A DNA stretch of 64,000 bases, taken from the NCBI GenBank assembly GCA_031373785.1, contig JANMNE010000183.1, positions 1 to 64,000 of the forward strand, in the 5' to 3' direction. Shown in pieces: positions 8,581-17,587 of this stretch. The notes beneath the pieces are model-generated. The model made no database searches. It was not told the DNA's origin and saw only the letters and a program-made list of their open reading frames with translations. Each line of letters starts with the position of its first letter. Positions within the stretch are counted from its first letter, which is position 1. Source of the DNA: JAENVT01 sp031373785. Its GTDB lineage: Bacteria > Actinomycetota > Acidimicrobiia > Acidimicrobiales > Ilumatobacteraceae. Made by a program: the position numbers and the translations under genes.

Positions 8581-8773
8581 CTTGAACGCGACGGCGGTCA
8601 GGCGTGCCAGGGTGAGACCTGCGAGGCCACCGCCTGATGGTGGTGATGACGGGAGCGGCCGGCCAGGCTGCCGCCACGTCAACCGGACCGTCTCTACAGC
8701 TCTCACGATGAGAAATGGAGTCGGGCAGCTGTTGAGTTCGATCGATTCCGGTGGCCCGTTCGCTATCTGACCG

Positions 8774-10063
8774 TTACATGGATGGGCTGACCAAGGCGAC
8801 GACCGGCGGATCGCGCAGCACTTCGGCGGCCAGCGCTCTGGCATGTCGGAGGTCCTTTCCGATGACCGACAGCTCGGCCAGAACGGTGGCGAACACCTCT
8901 TCGGGGCCGTTCACTTCCGCACCGATCTGCACGTCGATGTCGAGTTCGATGCGCGCCGGCTCGTCCGTCGCGACCTCGCCGAAGGGCATTGCCGTGAGAC
9001 GACCGCTGGCGGGGGCGTGGACGATCACGTCGACGACAGCGCGCTGCGGCTTTCGGCTTGGCTTCAGCTGCGGCGGCAAGTCGAGGCAACTACGCAGCTG
9101 GGCCTCAACGAGGTCCACCCCCCACACCGCCCGTACGTAGTCTGCGACCCGTCCTCCCCCGAGGCGAGCGTTGAGCTCGATTATGCGCGGCCCGCGGCTC
9201 GTGCACTTGCCCTCGATGTGCAGCACCCCGCGGTGGAGGTGAAAGGCCTGGACGGTCTCGACCACCATGTCGACGAGCCGGCGGACCTCCTTGGGGTTGT
9301 GATCGGGAGGACAGTGGAGGCCCTTCTCCTGAAATGACGGCTCTGCCGTCGGCCAGTTCTGCGAGACGCTGGAGAAGAAGCAGCGACCTTCGTGCATGAC
9401 GAGGTCGACGTCGAACTCGACCCCATCGAGGTACTCCTCGAGCAGCAGGTCGTTACCGTTGCGGAATATGACGTTGTTTTCGGGAGTCACAACGCTGCGT
9501 ACGAGCGTGTAGACCTGTGGCAGCGACTCGAGGTTGTTGACTCGCACGCAGCCCACGGCGCTTGCCCCGAACTCCGGCTTGACGACAGCGGGGAAGCCGA
9601 CGTGCGCCGCCGCAGCGAACAGCTCATCCAGCGAGCGGACGCGCCGGGCCCTCGGCGTGGGCAACCCGAGCTCGGCTGCCAGCTCCCGGGTTCGCACCTT
9701 GCTACGGGCGGCGTCGACCGAGTCGACCGGGTTGGTCGCCAGTCCCAGCGCGGTCGCGACACGCGCGGCCACGGGAACGCTTTCCTCCCAGATGGTAAAG
9801 ATCCCGTCGGGTCGAATGGAGGCGCGATCGAGCGTCTCGAGCACGGCGCGCGCGTCCTCGTCAGCGTCGCCGACGACTGATGTCGGCAGCCATGCCTGGG
9901 CGAGGCCATCCGCGATCATCGATTCCGACCAGTGGCCGGGCTCTTCGACAACGATCAAATGCGCGCCGAGTTCGGCCAGCCGGACGTAGGCGCGACGCTT
10001 ACCCTCGTAGCCGGCCCCAATCACGGCGACAGTCGCACCATCTACCGTTGTGACGCTGCTCAT
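8774..10063 (-). CDS. ATP-grasp ligase, carnosine-synthase/L-amino-acid-ligase-like
   Basis: 429 residues from ATG 10063; the frame also contains ATG 10075, but 10063 gives the ATGA overlap with the upstream MFS stop (10060-10062), implying translational coupling. N-terminal Rossmann-like segment (VAVIGAGYEGKRRA), then ATP-grasp features: FPAVVKPEFGASAVG, LLLEEYLDGVEFDVDLV and the metal-binding IIELNARLGGG. The arrangement matches ATP-grasp ligases that join two amino acids or an amino acid and amine through an acyl phosphate. Substrate cannot be read. Coupling to an exporter-like MFS suggests the product, or its uptake, is moved by that transporter. Confidence 0.8.
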   Translation of the reverse strand: MSSVTTVDGATVAVIGAGYEGKRRAYVRLAELGAHLIVVEEPGHWSESMIADGLAQAWLPTSVVGDADEDARAVLETLDRASIRPDGIFTIWEESVPVAARVATALGLATNPVDSVDAARSKVRTRELAAELGLPTPRARRVRSLDELFAAAAHVGFPAVVKPEFGASAVGCVRVNNLESLPQVYTLVRSVVTPENNVIFRNGNDLLLEEYLDGVEFDVDLVMHEGRCFFSSVSQNWPTAEPSFQEKGLHCPPDHNPKEVRRLVDMVVETVQAFHLHRGVLHIEGKCTSRGPRIIELNARLGGGRVADYVRAVWGVDLVEAQLRSCLDLPPQLKPSRKPQRAVVDVIVHAPASGRLTAMPFGEVATDEPARIELDIDVQIGAEVNGPEEVFATVLAELSVIGKDLRHARALAAEVLRDPPVVALVSPSM

Positions 10064-11850
10064 GCCTCCACCCAAGTGGGATCGTCGACGAGCGTCGTAC
10101 GCACAAGCGCGGCGGCTGACCGCCCCTGGCTCGAACGGTCGAGAGCGGACAGCACGGTCGGCGCCGATTGTATGGCATCGAGGAGGATGTCGCCCTCCAG
10201 ACGCAGGACCGTAGTCGGCTCTCGGGTTGTCACGGTTGCGTTCCGTGGCGCCCGGTCGAGCAGGCCACGCTCGCCGAAGAAGTCACCAGGACCGAGGTGA
10301 GCCACGACGTCACCGCCGCGATGCACGACCACCATCCCATCGATGACGGCGTAAAACGCGTGTGCCGGCGCGCCCTCCACGACGATGTCGACGCCGGGCG
10401 GCAACGGGCAGAGCTGCGAGGCGGAGGCCAGCTGTTCGAGCACGACCAGGGGTGCCCCGGCGACGACAGGCAGCCTTTGGATGACGGCCAGGCGCGAGGC
10501 CAGCAGTTCGGACCGCATCCGGCTCAGCTCGTCGAGTCCGCGCAGCCGGCTGAGGCTGAGGCCCGTGACGATCAGCGAGGCCGCACCGAGCAGCACCATG
10601 CTCGTGGTCAGCGACGTCCAGTTGATGATCAGCGGGGCAAAAATTGCGCCGCTGATCATCGCCGCGACCGACACTGCGTCGATCACGCCCATGACACGAC
10701 CGAGCACGTCGCTCGGTACTACCCGAGCCAGCGCCGTCTCGGCCACCACCTCGCAGGCCACGAACCCGGCACCGCCCACGAGCGTCGCCACCAGGGCGAC
10801 GGGCAAATTGCCGGTTGCCGCGTAACACAGTTGCGTGGCGCAGAACATCGCGCCGGTGACAACAACGATGCCGGATACCTTGGTGCTGATGGCAAGCCGA
10901 CCGTTGACGGTGGCGCTCAGCAGACCGCCCAGTCCCAGCGCGGCCAGCAGGTACCCGTATCCTTCGCCACCGAACCCAAGTCGACGTTGGGCGTACAGCA
11001 CCAACTCCACGGTCTGCGCCCCGTACGTGAACTCCGACATGGCGACGACCACGAAGAGCGGCATCACGAATGGCGTGGTCCGCGCTGCGCGCACGCCGTT
11101 GCGGAGCTGGGTGCCGGCGCTCTCGCCGGTTACGCCCCCACCCACCCCAGCGCGCCGGCGAATCGTGGAGATCAGCACGGCAGACACAGCGAAGGTGCCG
11201 GCGTTGACCAGAAAAGCCACGTAGTCCGGGGCGATTGCCAGCAGTACCGCGCCGATCGCTGGGCCCACCACCACGCCGAGGTCCTGCACTGTGTGCAGCA
11301 AAGCATTGGCCGGCCCGAGTCGCAGCTCGCCGACCAATCTCGGCAGCATCGCCTTCGCCGCCGATCGCTCCGCACTGCCGGCGGCCGAAGCCAGTGCCGT
11401 GAACGCCACCACGAGCGCGACAGGACCCTTGGCGGCCACCACTACAGCAAGACCGACCATCAGCCCGCACCGGAAAACGTCGCCCGTCAGCAACACCGTG
11501 CGTCGGTCGTAGCGATCGGCGATCATGCCACCCACCGGTGAGAGCAGGACGTAGGGCAGCAACCGGAAGATGGTGGCCGCGCCGACCCAGGCGGCCGAAC
11601 CGGTCGCCGTGTAGATGTATCCGAGGAGCGCCGCGTTGTAGAGCCAGTCGCCGAGCTGCGACGCGGCACTCGCACTGATCAGCGCACGCGCGTCCGGCAC
11701 GCGAAGTATTTCCCGATATGCACTGTTCGTCCCCACCGGGCGCACGTTAGCCGCAGGGCTCAGTCGTGTGATCCACCGATTGACACGATGTAGGCGCGCC
11801 GACGGTTGATCCGAAGTCTGAGTCGGATCCGTCCGCGCGGGATCGATCAA
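10060..11850 (-). CDS. MFS transporter with C-terminal cyclic-nucleotide-binding domain
   Basis: 596 residues. About 12 membrane helices of the MFS_3 (EntS-like exporter) type occupy residues 55-430, with the loop motif GGMIADRYDRRTVLL after helix 2. The last about 120 residues form a CAP/cNMP-type beta-roll (VVEGAPAHAFYAVIDG...LGPGDFFGERGLLDRAPRNATV); the FFGERGLL...RNATV stretch corresponds to the phosphate-binding cassette, suggesting cAMP/cGMP-gated or tuned transport. First gene of a two-gene minus-strand unit with the ATP-grasp ligase. The start at ATG 11850 gives a 50-residue polar N-terminus; later starts are possible. Confidence 0.85.
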   Translation of the reverse strand: MIDPARTDPTQTSDQPSARLHRVNRWITRLSPAANVRPVGTNSAYREILRVPDARALISASAASQLGDWLYNAALLGYIYTATGSAAWVGAATIFRLLPYVLLSPVGGMIADRYDRRTVLLTGDVFRCGLMVGLAVVVAAKGPVALVVAFTALASAAGSAERSAAKAMLPRLVGELRLGPANALLHTVQDLGVVVGPAIGAVLLAIAPDYVAFLVNAGTFAVSAVLISTIRRRAGVGGGVTGESAGTQLRNGVRAARTTPFVMPLFVVVAMSEFTYGAQTVELVLYAQRRLGFGGEGYGYLLAALGLGGLLSATVNGRLAISTKVSGIVVVTGAMFCATQLCYAATGNLPVALVATLVGGAGFVACEVVAETALARVVPSDVLGRVMGVIDAVSVAAMISGAIFAPLIINWTSLTTSMVLLGAASLIVTGLSLSRLRGLDELSRMRSELLASRLAVIQRLPVVAGAPLVVLEQLASASQLCPLPPGVDIVVEGAPAHAFYAVIDGMVVVHRGGDVVAHLGPGDFFGERGLLDRAPRNATVTTREPTTVLRLEGDILLDAIQSAPTVLSALDRSSQGRSAAALVRTTLVDDPTWVEA

Positions 11851-11880
11851 TCCGGCGACCGCATGTGGATGGCGACCTAA

Positions 11881-12507
11881 TCAGTGCGCCGATCGCCGCC
11901 GTTCGTTGGTGACGACACGGGCGTCACCGGTTTGCACCGCCGCCGAGATCAACGCGTCGAGGGTGTCGAGCGCTGCATCGCCGCGCAGCTCGGGGGCGAT
12001 CGTTCGAGCCAGGTCGCGGATCGAGTTGAGGCGCCGACCGCCGCCGCTGGCGCACAGCTCGTCGATCCATCCTTCGACCTCGTCACGCGAAAGGCGCCGA
12101 CCGCCGGGTCGTTGTAGCGACTCCAGCAGGGTGCGTGCCTCGGAGGCGATGAACAGGCCACCGGCCAGCGGGATGTCGCGGTCGAGACCGGACGGACCCC
12201 GGCGGGGCAGGATCGTCATGCCTGGTAGGACCAGCGGGCGATCTCGGCGATGAACGACGTACAGTTCGCCGTCAATCGGTTCGCCGCCGTGGCGGGCGCT
12301 TCGGTCGGCGATTACCGCACCCGGAAGTTCGTGGGCGACGATGGTGTGCAGGTTGCGGCGCACGACGTCGGCTGGGGCGTCGGTGACGGCGGAGGTGTAC
12401 AGACCTGGGGAGAGCCGCGCCAGCGTGCCGCGGCCCGCGGCGCGACTCAGTGAGGTGCGGTCATGGTCGCTTGACCAGACCAGTTCTTTCCAGCCCTTGG
12501 CAGCCAT
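11881..12507 (-). CDS. AbiEi-like N-terminal part of a Fic-type protein, lacking the Fic domain
   Basis: 208 residues from ATG 12505-12507. The N-terminal winged-helix-like part (SRAAGRGTLARLSPGLYTS...VVRRNLHTIVAHELPGAVIADRSA) resembles AbiEi-type antitoxin/regulator domains, and the following SEARTLLESLQRPGGRRLSR...EVEGWIDELCASGG...LNSIRDLARTIAPEL matches, from memory, the linker found in actinobacterial Fic proteins of about 450-480 residues. The protein stops at TNERRRSAH, just where the Fic domain with HPFxxGN should begin, and no Fic motif follows before the MFS gene. I infer a truncated gene; a short stand-alone regulator remains possible. Confidence 0.55.
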   Translation of the reverse strand: MAAKGWKELVWSSDHDRTSLSRAAGRGTLARLSPGLYTSAVTDAPADVVRRNLHTIVAHELPGAVIADRSARHGGEPIDGELYVVHRRDRPLVLPGMTILPRRGPSGLDRDIPLAGGLFIASEARTLLESLQRPGGRRLSRDEVEGWIDELCASGGGRRLNSIRDLARTIAPELRGDAALDTLDALISAAVQTGDARVVTNERRRSAH

Positions 12508-12594
12508 CGCGGCCCCGATCGTCGGTCATCAATTCGCGGTCGCACACCCGCAAGCTAGCGGACGGTATGCATCCCAAGAAGGAGATCCGGTCAA

Positions 12595-12656
12595 CATTTT
12601 GCGGTTGCGGACGGCATTTTGCGGCGAAGAGATGAGAATCGATCATCATTCTGCGG
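12595..12656. promoter_or_regulatory. Three short direct repeats upstream of the importer operon
   Basis: CATTTTGCGG at 12595-12604 and 12615-12624 and CATTCTGCGG at 12647-12656 (spacing 20 and 32 bases), ending 125 bases before the GTG of the first operon gene. They could be operator copies for a regulator of the purine/ureide operon, or residue of a degraded repeat. No promoter hexamers can be assigned with confidence. Confidence 0.3.
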
Positions 12657-12781
12657 CTTGCGGGTAGCGAATCCTGGGGGCGAAACGTAGAACGACCTGA
12701 TCGGGACGTCTGGCCGTAGCTACATTTCAACCAAGCTGCGTACGTTCGAGTGGATGTATCCGATCGTCCGGCTGACCTGAG

Positions 12782-13900
12782 GTGCGCCCACCCGGGAGTA
12801 GTTCCGCAGCCCTTCATCGGGCCGCGATCGCGGTGGCGGCGGTCGCTGCCGCATTCGCCATCGGCGCGATCATGATGGTCGCCCTCGGAGCCAACCCGTT
12901 CACTGGATACAAGGCGCTGTTCACGGGTGCATTCGGCAGCAAGCAAGACCTCGCCGACACAGCGGTGAAGGCCATGCCGCTGCTGCTGGTGGGAACCGGC
13001 ATCTGCATCTCGTTCCGGGCCCGAGTCATCAACATCGGCGGAGAAGGGCAGATCGTGGCGGGTGCGCTCCTGGCCACCGTGACGGCCCTTGCAATGCCCG
13101 GCCTGCCGTCGGTGGTGCTCGTGCCGCTGGTGCTCCTGGCCGGGATAGCCGGCGGTGGCGCATGGGGGGCGATCCCCGGAGCCTTGAAGGCGTACCTCGG
13201 TGTCAACGAGATCCTGTCGACGATCATGCTCAACATCGTCGCCGTCCAGGTCATGAACTACCTGCTGCGCGGCCCGTTGATCGACCCGGCCGAGATCGCC
13301 CGTGGCACGCGCATCCCGCAGACGAAGCGACTCTCGGGCAATGCCGACCTTCCGGTGCTGCTCCACGGCACCCGGCTGCACCTCGGTGTCGTGGTTGCGC
13401 TGGTCGCCGCGATCGCTGCATGGATATTCCTGTGGCGCACCACGACCGGTTACCGACTGCGTGCCGCTGGCGCCAACCCGGATGCGGCCCGATACGCCGG
13501 CATCGCCGTGAAACGGATGACCACAGTGGCCCTCACGGCGAGTGGCGCGATGTGCGGCCTCGCTGGTGCGGTGCTCGTGTTCGGCAGCGAGAGTCATCGT
13601 TTCGTCACTGACGGCTCGGCCACCGGCTTCACCGGTTCAGCGGGGTTCAACGGCATCGTCGCGGCCTTGTTCGGTGGGCTGCACCCGCTGTTGACGATCC
13701 CGGCGTCACTGCTGTTCGGCGGGTTGCTCGTCGGCGCGAACGCGATGCAACGGGCTATCCAGATCCCCGCGTCGCTGGTGATCGCGGTGAACGGGCTGGT
13801 CGTGGTGTTCGTTGCCGCCAGCGTCAGTCTGCGTAAGCGCGTCACGGCCCGCGTCGAGGGCGTCCGCCAGGCAATGCCGCAAGCCGAGGTCGTCCCGTGA
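12782..13900 (+). CDS. ABC importer permease, nucleoside/purine type (NupP/YufP-like)
   Basis: 372 residues from GTG 12782. BPD_transp_2 family with about 10 membrane helices and the signature ARVINIGGEGQIVAGALLAT, plus AYLGVNEILSTIMLN. These permeases work with BMP-family binding lipoproteins to import nucleosides or purine-related compounds. First gene of a seven-gene operon; its stop overlaps the next start (GTGA at 13897-13900). Confidence 0.88.
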   Translation: MRPPGSSSAALHRAAIAVAAVAAAFAIGAIMMVALGANPFTGYKALFTGAFGSKQDLADTAVKAMPLLLVGTGICISFRARVINIGGEGQIVAGALLATVTALAMPGLPSVVLVPLVLLAGIAGGGAWGAIPGALKAYLGVNEILSTIMLNIVAVQVMNYLLRGPLIDPAEIARGTRIPQTKRLSGNADLPVLLHGTRLHLGVVVALVAAIAAWIFLWRTTTGYRLRAAGANPDAARYAGIAVKRMTTVALTASGAMCGLAGAVLVFGSESHRFVTDGSATGFTGSAGFNGIVAALFGGLHPLLTIPASLLFGGLLVGANAMQRAIQIPASLVIAVNGLVVVFVAASVSLRKRVTARVEGVRQAMPQAEVVP

Positions 13901-14832
13901 GTGAGTTCTTCACCGCATCGGTGCTCGTCGCCACGGTGGCCGCCGGCCTCCGCCTGTCAACGCCGTACCTCCTTGCTGCGCTGGGCGAGACGCTCGGTCA
14001 ACGCAGCGGCGTCCTCAACCTCGGCGTCGACGGTGTCATGCTGCTCGGCGCGTTCTTTGCCTACTGGACCGTGCTCGAGACCGGGAGCCTGTTGCAGGGC
14101 ATCATCGCCGGGGGTTTGGCGGGCGCCGTGATGGGAGTCGTGTACGCCGTCGTCACGCTGGTGTTCAAGACCGAGCAGGGGATCAGCGGGATCGGCATCT
14201 ACTTGTTCGGTCTCGGCTTCTCGGAGTTGATCTACCGCCAGGAAATCGGCACGCCCAAGCCGATCAAAGGCTTCACCAAGGTGAAGATCCCCGTGCTGGG
14301 CGACATCAAGTACGTCGGCAAAATGCTCTTCCAGCACAGTCTCATGGTCTACCTCGCCGTCTTGCTGGTCCCGGTGATGGCGTTCGTGATCAACCACACC
14401 CGGTTCGGTCTCGACGTACGCGCCGTGGGCGAAACCCCGGAGGCCGCCGACAGCCTCGGCGTCAGCGTTGCCCGCACTCGGACTGTGACGATCCTCATCG
14501 GCAGCACGCTCGCGGGTCTCGGCGGCGCCGCATTGGCGCTCGAGCTCGGCACCTTCCAACAGAACCTCACCAACGGCATTGGCTTCATTGCCGTCGCGCT
14601 CGTGTACTTCGGCGGGTGGCGCCCGACGGGTGTGCTGCTCGGCTCACTGCTGTACGGAATGGTGACGGCCACTGTCAACCAGCTGAAGACGCTCGGCATC
14701 GTCACCGGTGCCGCCGCCAGCCTCACGACGATGGCCCCCGCGGTCCTCACCGTGATCGCCCTCGTCGTCATCGCCCGCCGCAGCTCGGCCCAGCCCGCGG
14801 CGCTCGCTCTGCCGTTCGAGAGGGCGCGATGA
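13897..14832 (+). CDS. ABC importer permease, nucleoside/purine type (NupQ/YufQ-like)
   Basis: 311 residues from GTG 13897, overlapping the upstream stop by 4 bases. The segment LGQRSGVLNLGVDGVMLLGA is the family signature of the second permease of BMP-type importers. About 8-10 helices are visible. Its stop overlaps an ATG at 14829, but the lipoprotein gene more likely starts at 14877. Confidence 0.88.
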   Translation: MSEFFTASVLVATVAAGLRLSTPYLLAALGETLGQRSGVLNLGVDGVMLLGAFFAYWTVLETGSLLQGIIAGGLAGAVMGVVYAVVTLVFKTEQGISGIGIYLFGLGFSELIYRQEIGTPKPIKGFTKVKIPVLGDIKYVGKMLFQHSLMVYLAVLLVPVMAFVINHTRFGLDVRAVGETPEAADSLGVSVARTRTVTILIGSTLAGLGGAALALELGTFQQNLTNGIGFIAVALVYFGGWRPTGVLLGSLLYGMVTATVNQLKTLGIVTGAAASLTTMAPAVLTVIALVVIARRSSAQPAALALPFERAR

Positions 14833-14876
14833 ACGCCAACGATCTCGCATCAACCCCCATAAGCGAAGGAGTAATC

Positions 14877-16001
14877 ATGAATACATTCAAGAATCGGGCG
14901 CTCCGGCGGTCGATCGTCACGCTCGCCGCGATCGGTCTGGTCGCCGCCTCCTGCGGCTCTGACGCGGCATCGACGCCGTCTGCCGCCACGGCGGCTCCGT
15001 CCGTCACCGCGGCTCCGTCAGCGACGTCCGCCCCCGCGGCGACCGAGACGACCGCTGCCACCGCGACACAGCCGGCTGGATCCACACCGAGCGCCGGCGC
15101 GGGGCTGCGGGTCGCCGTGATTCTTCCCAGTGCGGCGAACGACCTGTCGTTCAGTCAGAGCATGGCTGACGCCCTCAACCGGATGAAGGATGCCGGACTC
15201 ATCTCCGAGCTGGCGGTGAGCGAGAACATGTTCGTCGTCGACGACGCCGCTGCGGCCATTCGCAACTACGCCCAAGACGGGTTCGATGTCGTCATCGCCC
15301 ACGGCTCGCAGTACGGCGGCTCACTGCAGGAGATCGCTCCGGACTTCCCGAAGGTCGCGTTCGCCTGGGGAACGGCTGCAGACACGTTCGGCTTGCCGAA
15401 CGTCACCGGGTACTCCGCGGCGTCCGATGAGGGCGGCTACGTCATGGGCGTCATGGGCGCGATGCTGGCCAAGGGCGCATCAATGGGCGTCATCGGGCCG
15501 ATCGAGGTCGGCGACGCCAAGCTGTACAACGACGGATTCGCGGCCGGTGCAAAGGCCCAAGATCCAGCGGTGAGCGTCGGCGTGAACTACACCGAGTCGT
15601 TCAGCGATACAGCCCTTGCGGCTGAGGCGGCCACCTCGTTCGTGACCGGCGGAGCCAAGGTGCTGACCGGATCGTCGCAGATGACCGTGGGTGCTGTCGG
15701 CGTGGCCAAGAACAGCGGGGTCGCCTGGTTCGCGACCAACTCCAACCAGACCCAACTCGCGCCCGATGTCGTGGTGGCCAGCCAGGTCTACAAGTGGGAT
15801 GTCGTGCTCAAGCAGCTGTTCGACAAGGTCAACGCCGGTTCCTACGGTGGCGAGTCCTACGAGATCAACCTCGCCAATGACGGCGAAGTGATCGAGTTCA
15901 ACGACGCCTACAAGCTGCCCGCCGACGTCAAGGCGGCCGGCGACAAGGCGATTGCCGGAATCACCGATGGTTCGATCAAGACCGGCGTTGCCGGGAGCTG
16001 A
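14877..16001 (+). CDS. BMP-family substrate-binding lipoprotein
   Basis: 374 residues. ATG 14877 is preceded by GAAGGAG at good spacing and gives a lipoprotein signal with lipobox LVAASC (Cys26), so the mature protein is membrane-anchored outside the cell. An ATGA-coupled alternative start at 14829 would lengthen the N-region. A T/A/P-rich linker (residues about 30-70) precedes the periplasmic-binding fold: LRVAVILPSAANDLSFSQS, FDVVIAHGSQYGG, GYVMGVMGAMLA. BMP proteins bind nucleosides, purines or related solutes; the ligand here is unassigned but the following enzymes favour a purine- or ureide-derived compound. Confidence 0.88.
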   Translation: MNTFKNRALRRSIVTLAAIGLVAASCGSDAASTPSAATAAPSVTAAPSATSAPAATETTAATATQPAGSTPSAGAGLRVAVILPSAANDLSFSQSMADALNRMKDAGLISELAVSENMFVVDDAAAAIRNYAQDGFDVVIAHGSQYGGSLQEIAPDFPKVAFAWGTAADTFGLPNVTGYSAASDEGGYVMGVMGAMLAKGASMGVIGPIEVGDAKLYNDGFAAGAKAQDPAVSVGVNYTESFSDTALAAEAATSFVTGGAKVLTGSSQMTVGAVGVAKNSGVAWFATNSNQTQLAPDVVVASQVYKWDVVLKQLFDKVNAGSYGGESYEINLANDGEVIEFNDAYKLPADVKAAGDKAIAGITDGSIKTGVAGS

Positions 16002-16027
16002 CCGGCCGATGAGGAGATGAGCGCGCC

Positions 16028-17587
16028 ATGGCGATGACATCGAGGGTCGCAATCGATGAGACCACACCGATGTTGCAGATGCGCGGGATCGACAAGCGAT
16101 TCCCCGGTGTCATCGCCAACGACAACGTCGATTTCGACGTCAGGGCCGCCGAGGTTCATGCCCTTCTCGGCGAGAACGGCGCCGGCAAGAGCACGTTGAT
16201 GAAGATCCTGTTCGGCCTGTACCGCCCCGACAGTGGTGAGGTGTTGCTCCACGGCAAACCGCTGCGGCTGCGCTCGCCTCACGACGCGATCAAGGCGGGA
16301 GTGGGCATGATCCACCAGCACTTCATGCTCGTGCCCACGCTGACCGTCACCGAGAACGTCGCGCTCGGTTTGGGTCGCAACCCGTTCGCCGGAGTCGACC
16401 TGACGGGCGTTGCCCGGCGCATCACGGAGTTGAGCGACACGTATCACCTTGGCATCGACCCCGAAGCCAAGTGCTGGCAACTCGCAGTCGGTGAGCGCCA
16501 ACGCGTCGAGATCTTGAAGGTGCTGTATCGGGAGGCTCGACTGCTGGTGCTCGACGAACCGACTGCGGTGCTGACGCCCGGCGAAGTTGACGAGTTGCTC
16601 GGCACGCTCCGCCGGATTGCCGACGACGGCTGCGGCCTGATCTTCATCAGTCACAAGCTGCGCGAGGCCATGGACTTCGCAGACCGGATCACGGTGATGC
16701 GTGACGGCGCGGTGACCGGCGAGGTTCTCCCGGCCGAGACGAGTCTCGATCAACTGGCGCAGCTCATGGTCGGGCGCCCGGTGAAGCTGATACCCGACAA
16801 GGCGCCGAGTGTTCCCGGCCCTGCGGTGCTCGCCGTTTCCGACCTGACCGTCGCGGGCGACCGTCGGCACGTGGCAGTCGACGCGGTCACGTTCGAGGTG
16901 CGTGCCGGTGAGGTGGTGGGGATCGCCGGCGTGTCCGGCAATGGTCAGCGCGAGCTCGCCGACGCGATCGCCGGGTTGCGGCCTGTCGTGTCGGGAACCG
17001 TACGGATCAACGGAGTCGAGACGACGAACAACTCGCCACGAGATTCGCGAGCCGCCGGTCTGGCCTATGTGCCCGAGGAGCGGATGCGCGAAGGCGCGAT
17101 CGGAGACTTCAGCGTGTGGGAGAACCTCATCTTGTTGAACCACACCGGATCACCGAACGCGTCGCGCGGGTTCCTGCAGATGCGAGCCATTCGCGAACAG
17201 GCCCAGAAGCTGGTGTCGTCATATGTGGTCAAGACTCCCAGTCTCGACACGCCGGTTCGGTCGTTGTCGGGCGGCAACATCCAGAAGATGATCATGGCCC
17301 GCGAGATGTCGGCGGCCGCCGCCGTGCTGGTGGTCTCGCAGCCCACACGTGGCGTCGACATCGGCGCAGCCGAGTACATCCACGCCCGGTTGATCGATGC
17401 ACGCGCGGCCGGCGTGGGGATTCTGCTCATCTCCGGGGAGCTCGAAGAAGTCCTTGGGATGAGCGATCGCATCGGCGTGATGTTCGAGGGTCGCCTCGTG
17501 GCGATGCTCGAGCGCAATGACTGCACAGCGGAGCGGCTCGGCCTCCTGATGGCCGGCGAAACCGAAACGGATCGGAGAGCAGGATGA
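16028..17587 (+). CDS. ABC importer ATP-binding protein with two nucleotide-binding domains (NupO-like)
   Basis: 519 residues. Domain 1 has Walker A GENGAGKST and Walker B LLVLDEPTAVLTP, with signature-like LAVGERQRVEILKVLY. Domain 2 has the degenerate P-loop GVSGNGQREL, signature LSGGNIQKMIMARE and Walker B VLVVSQPTRGVD, in which Gln replaces the catalytic Glu, as is usual for the second half of this family. It powers the BMP/NupPQ importer. The stop overlaps the next start (ATGA at 17584-17587). Confidence 0.9.
   Translation: MAMTSRVAIDETTPMLQMRGIDKRFPGVIANDNVDFDVRAAEVHALLGENGAGKSTLMKILFGLYRPDSGEVLLHGKPLRLRSPHDAIKAGVGMIHQHFMLVPTLTVTENVALGLGRNPFAGVDLTGVARRITELSDTYHLGIDPEAKCWQLAVGERQRVEILKVLYREARLLVLDEPTAVLTPGEVDELLGTLRRIADDGCGLIFISHKLREAMDFADRITVMRDGAVTGEVLPAETSLDQLAQLMVGRPVKLIPDKAPSVPGPAVLAVSDLTVAGDRRHVAVDAVTFEVRAGEVVGIAGVSGNGQRELADAIAGLRPVVSGTVRINGVETTNNSPRDSRAAGLAYVPEERMREGAIGDFSVWENLILLNHTGSPNASRGFLQMRAIREQAQKLVSSYVVKTPSLDTPVRSLSGGNIQKMIMAREMSAAAAVLVVSQPTRGVDIGAAEYIHARLIDARAAGVGILLISGELEEVLGMSDRIGVMFEGRLVAMLERNDCTAERLGLLMAGETETDRRAG

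Noticed and set aside
10168..11541. Long plus-strand ORF (457 codons) opposite the MFS gene
   Set aside because: Composition is that of an antisense shadow (many R, H, Q, D); the minus strand has a clear transporter.
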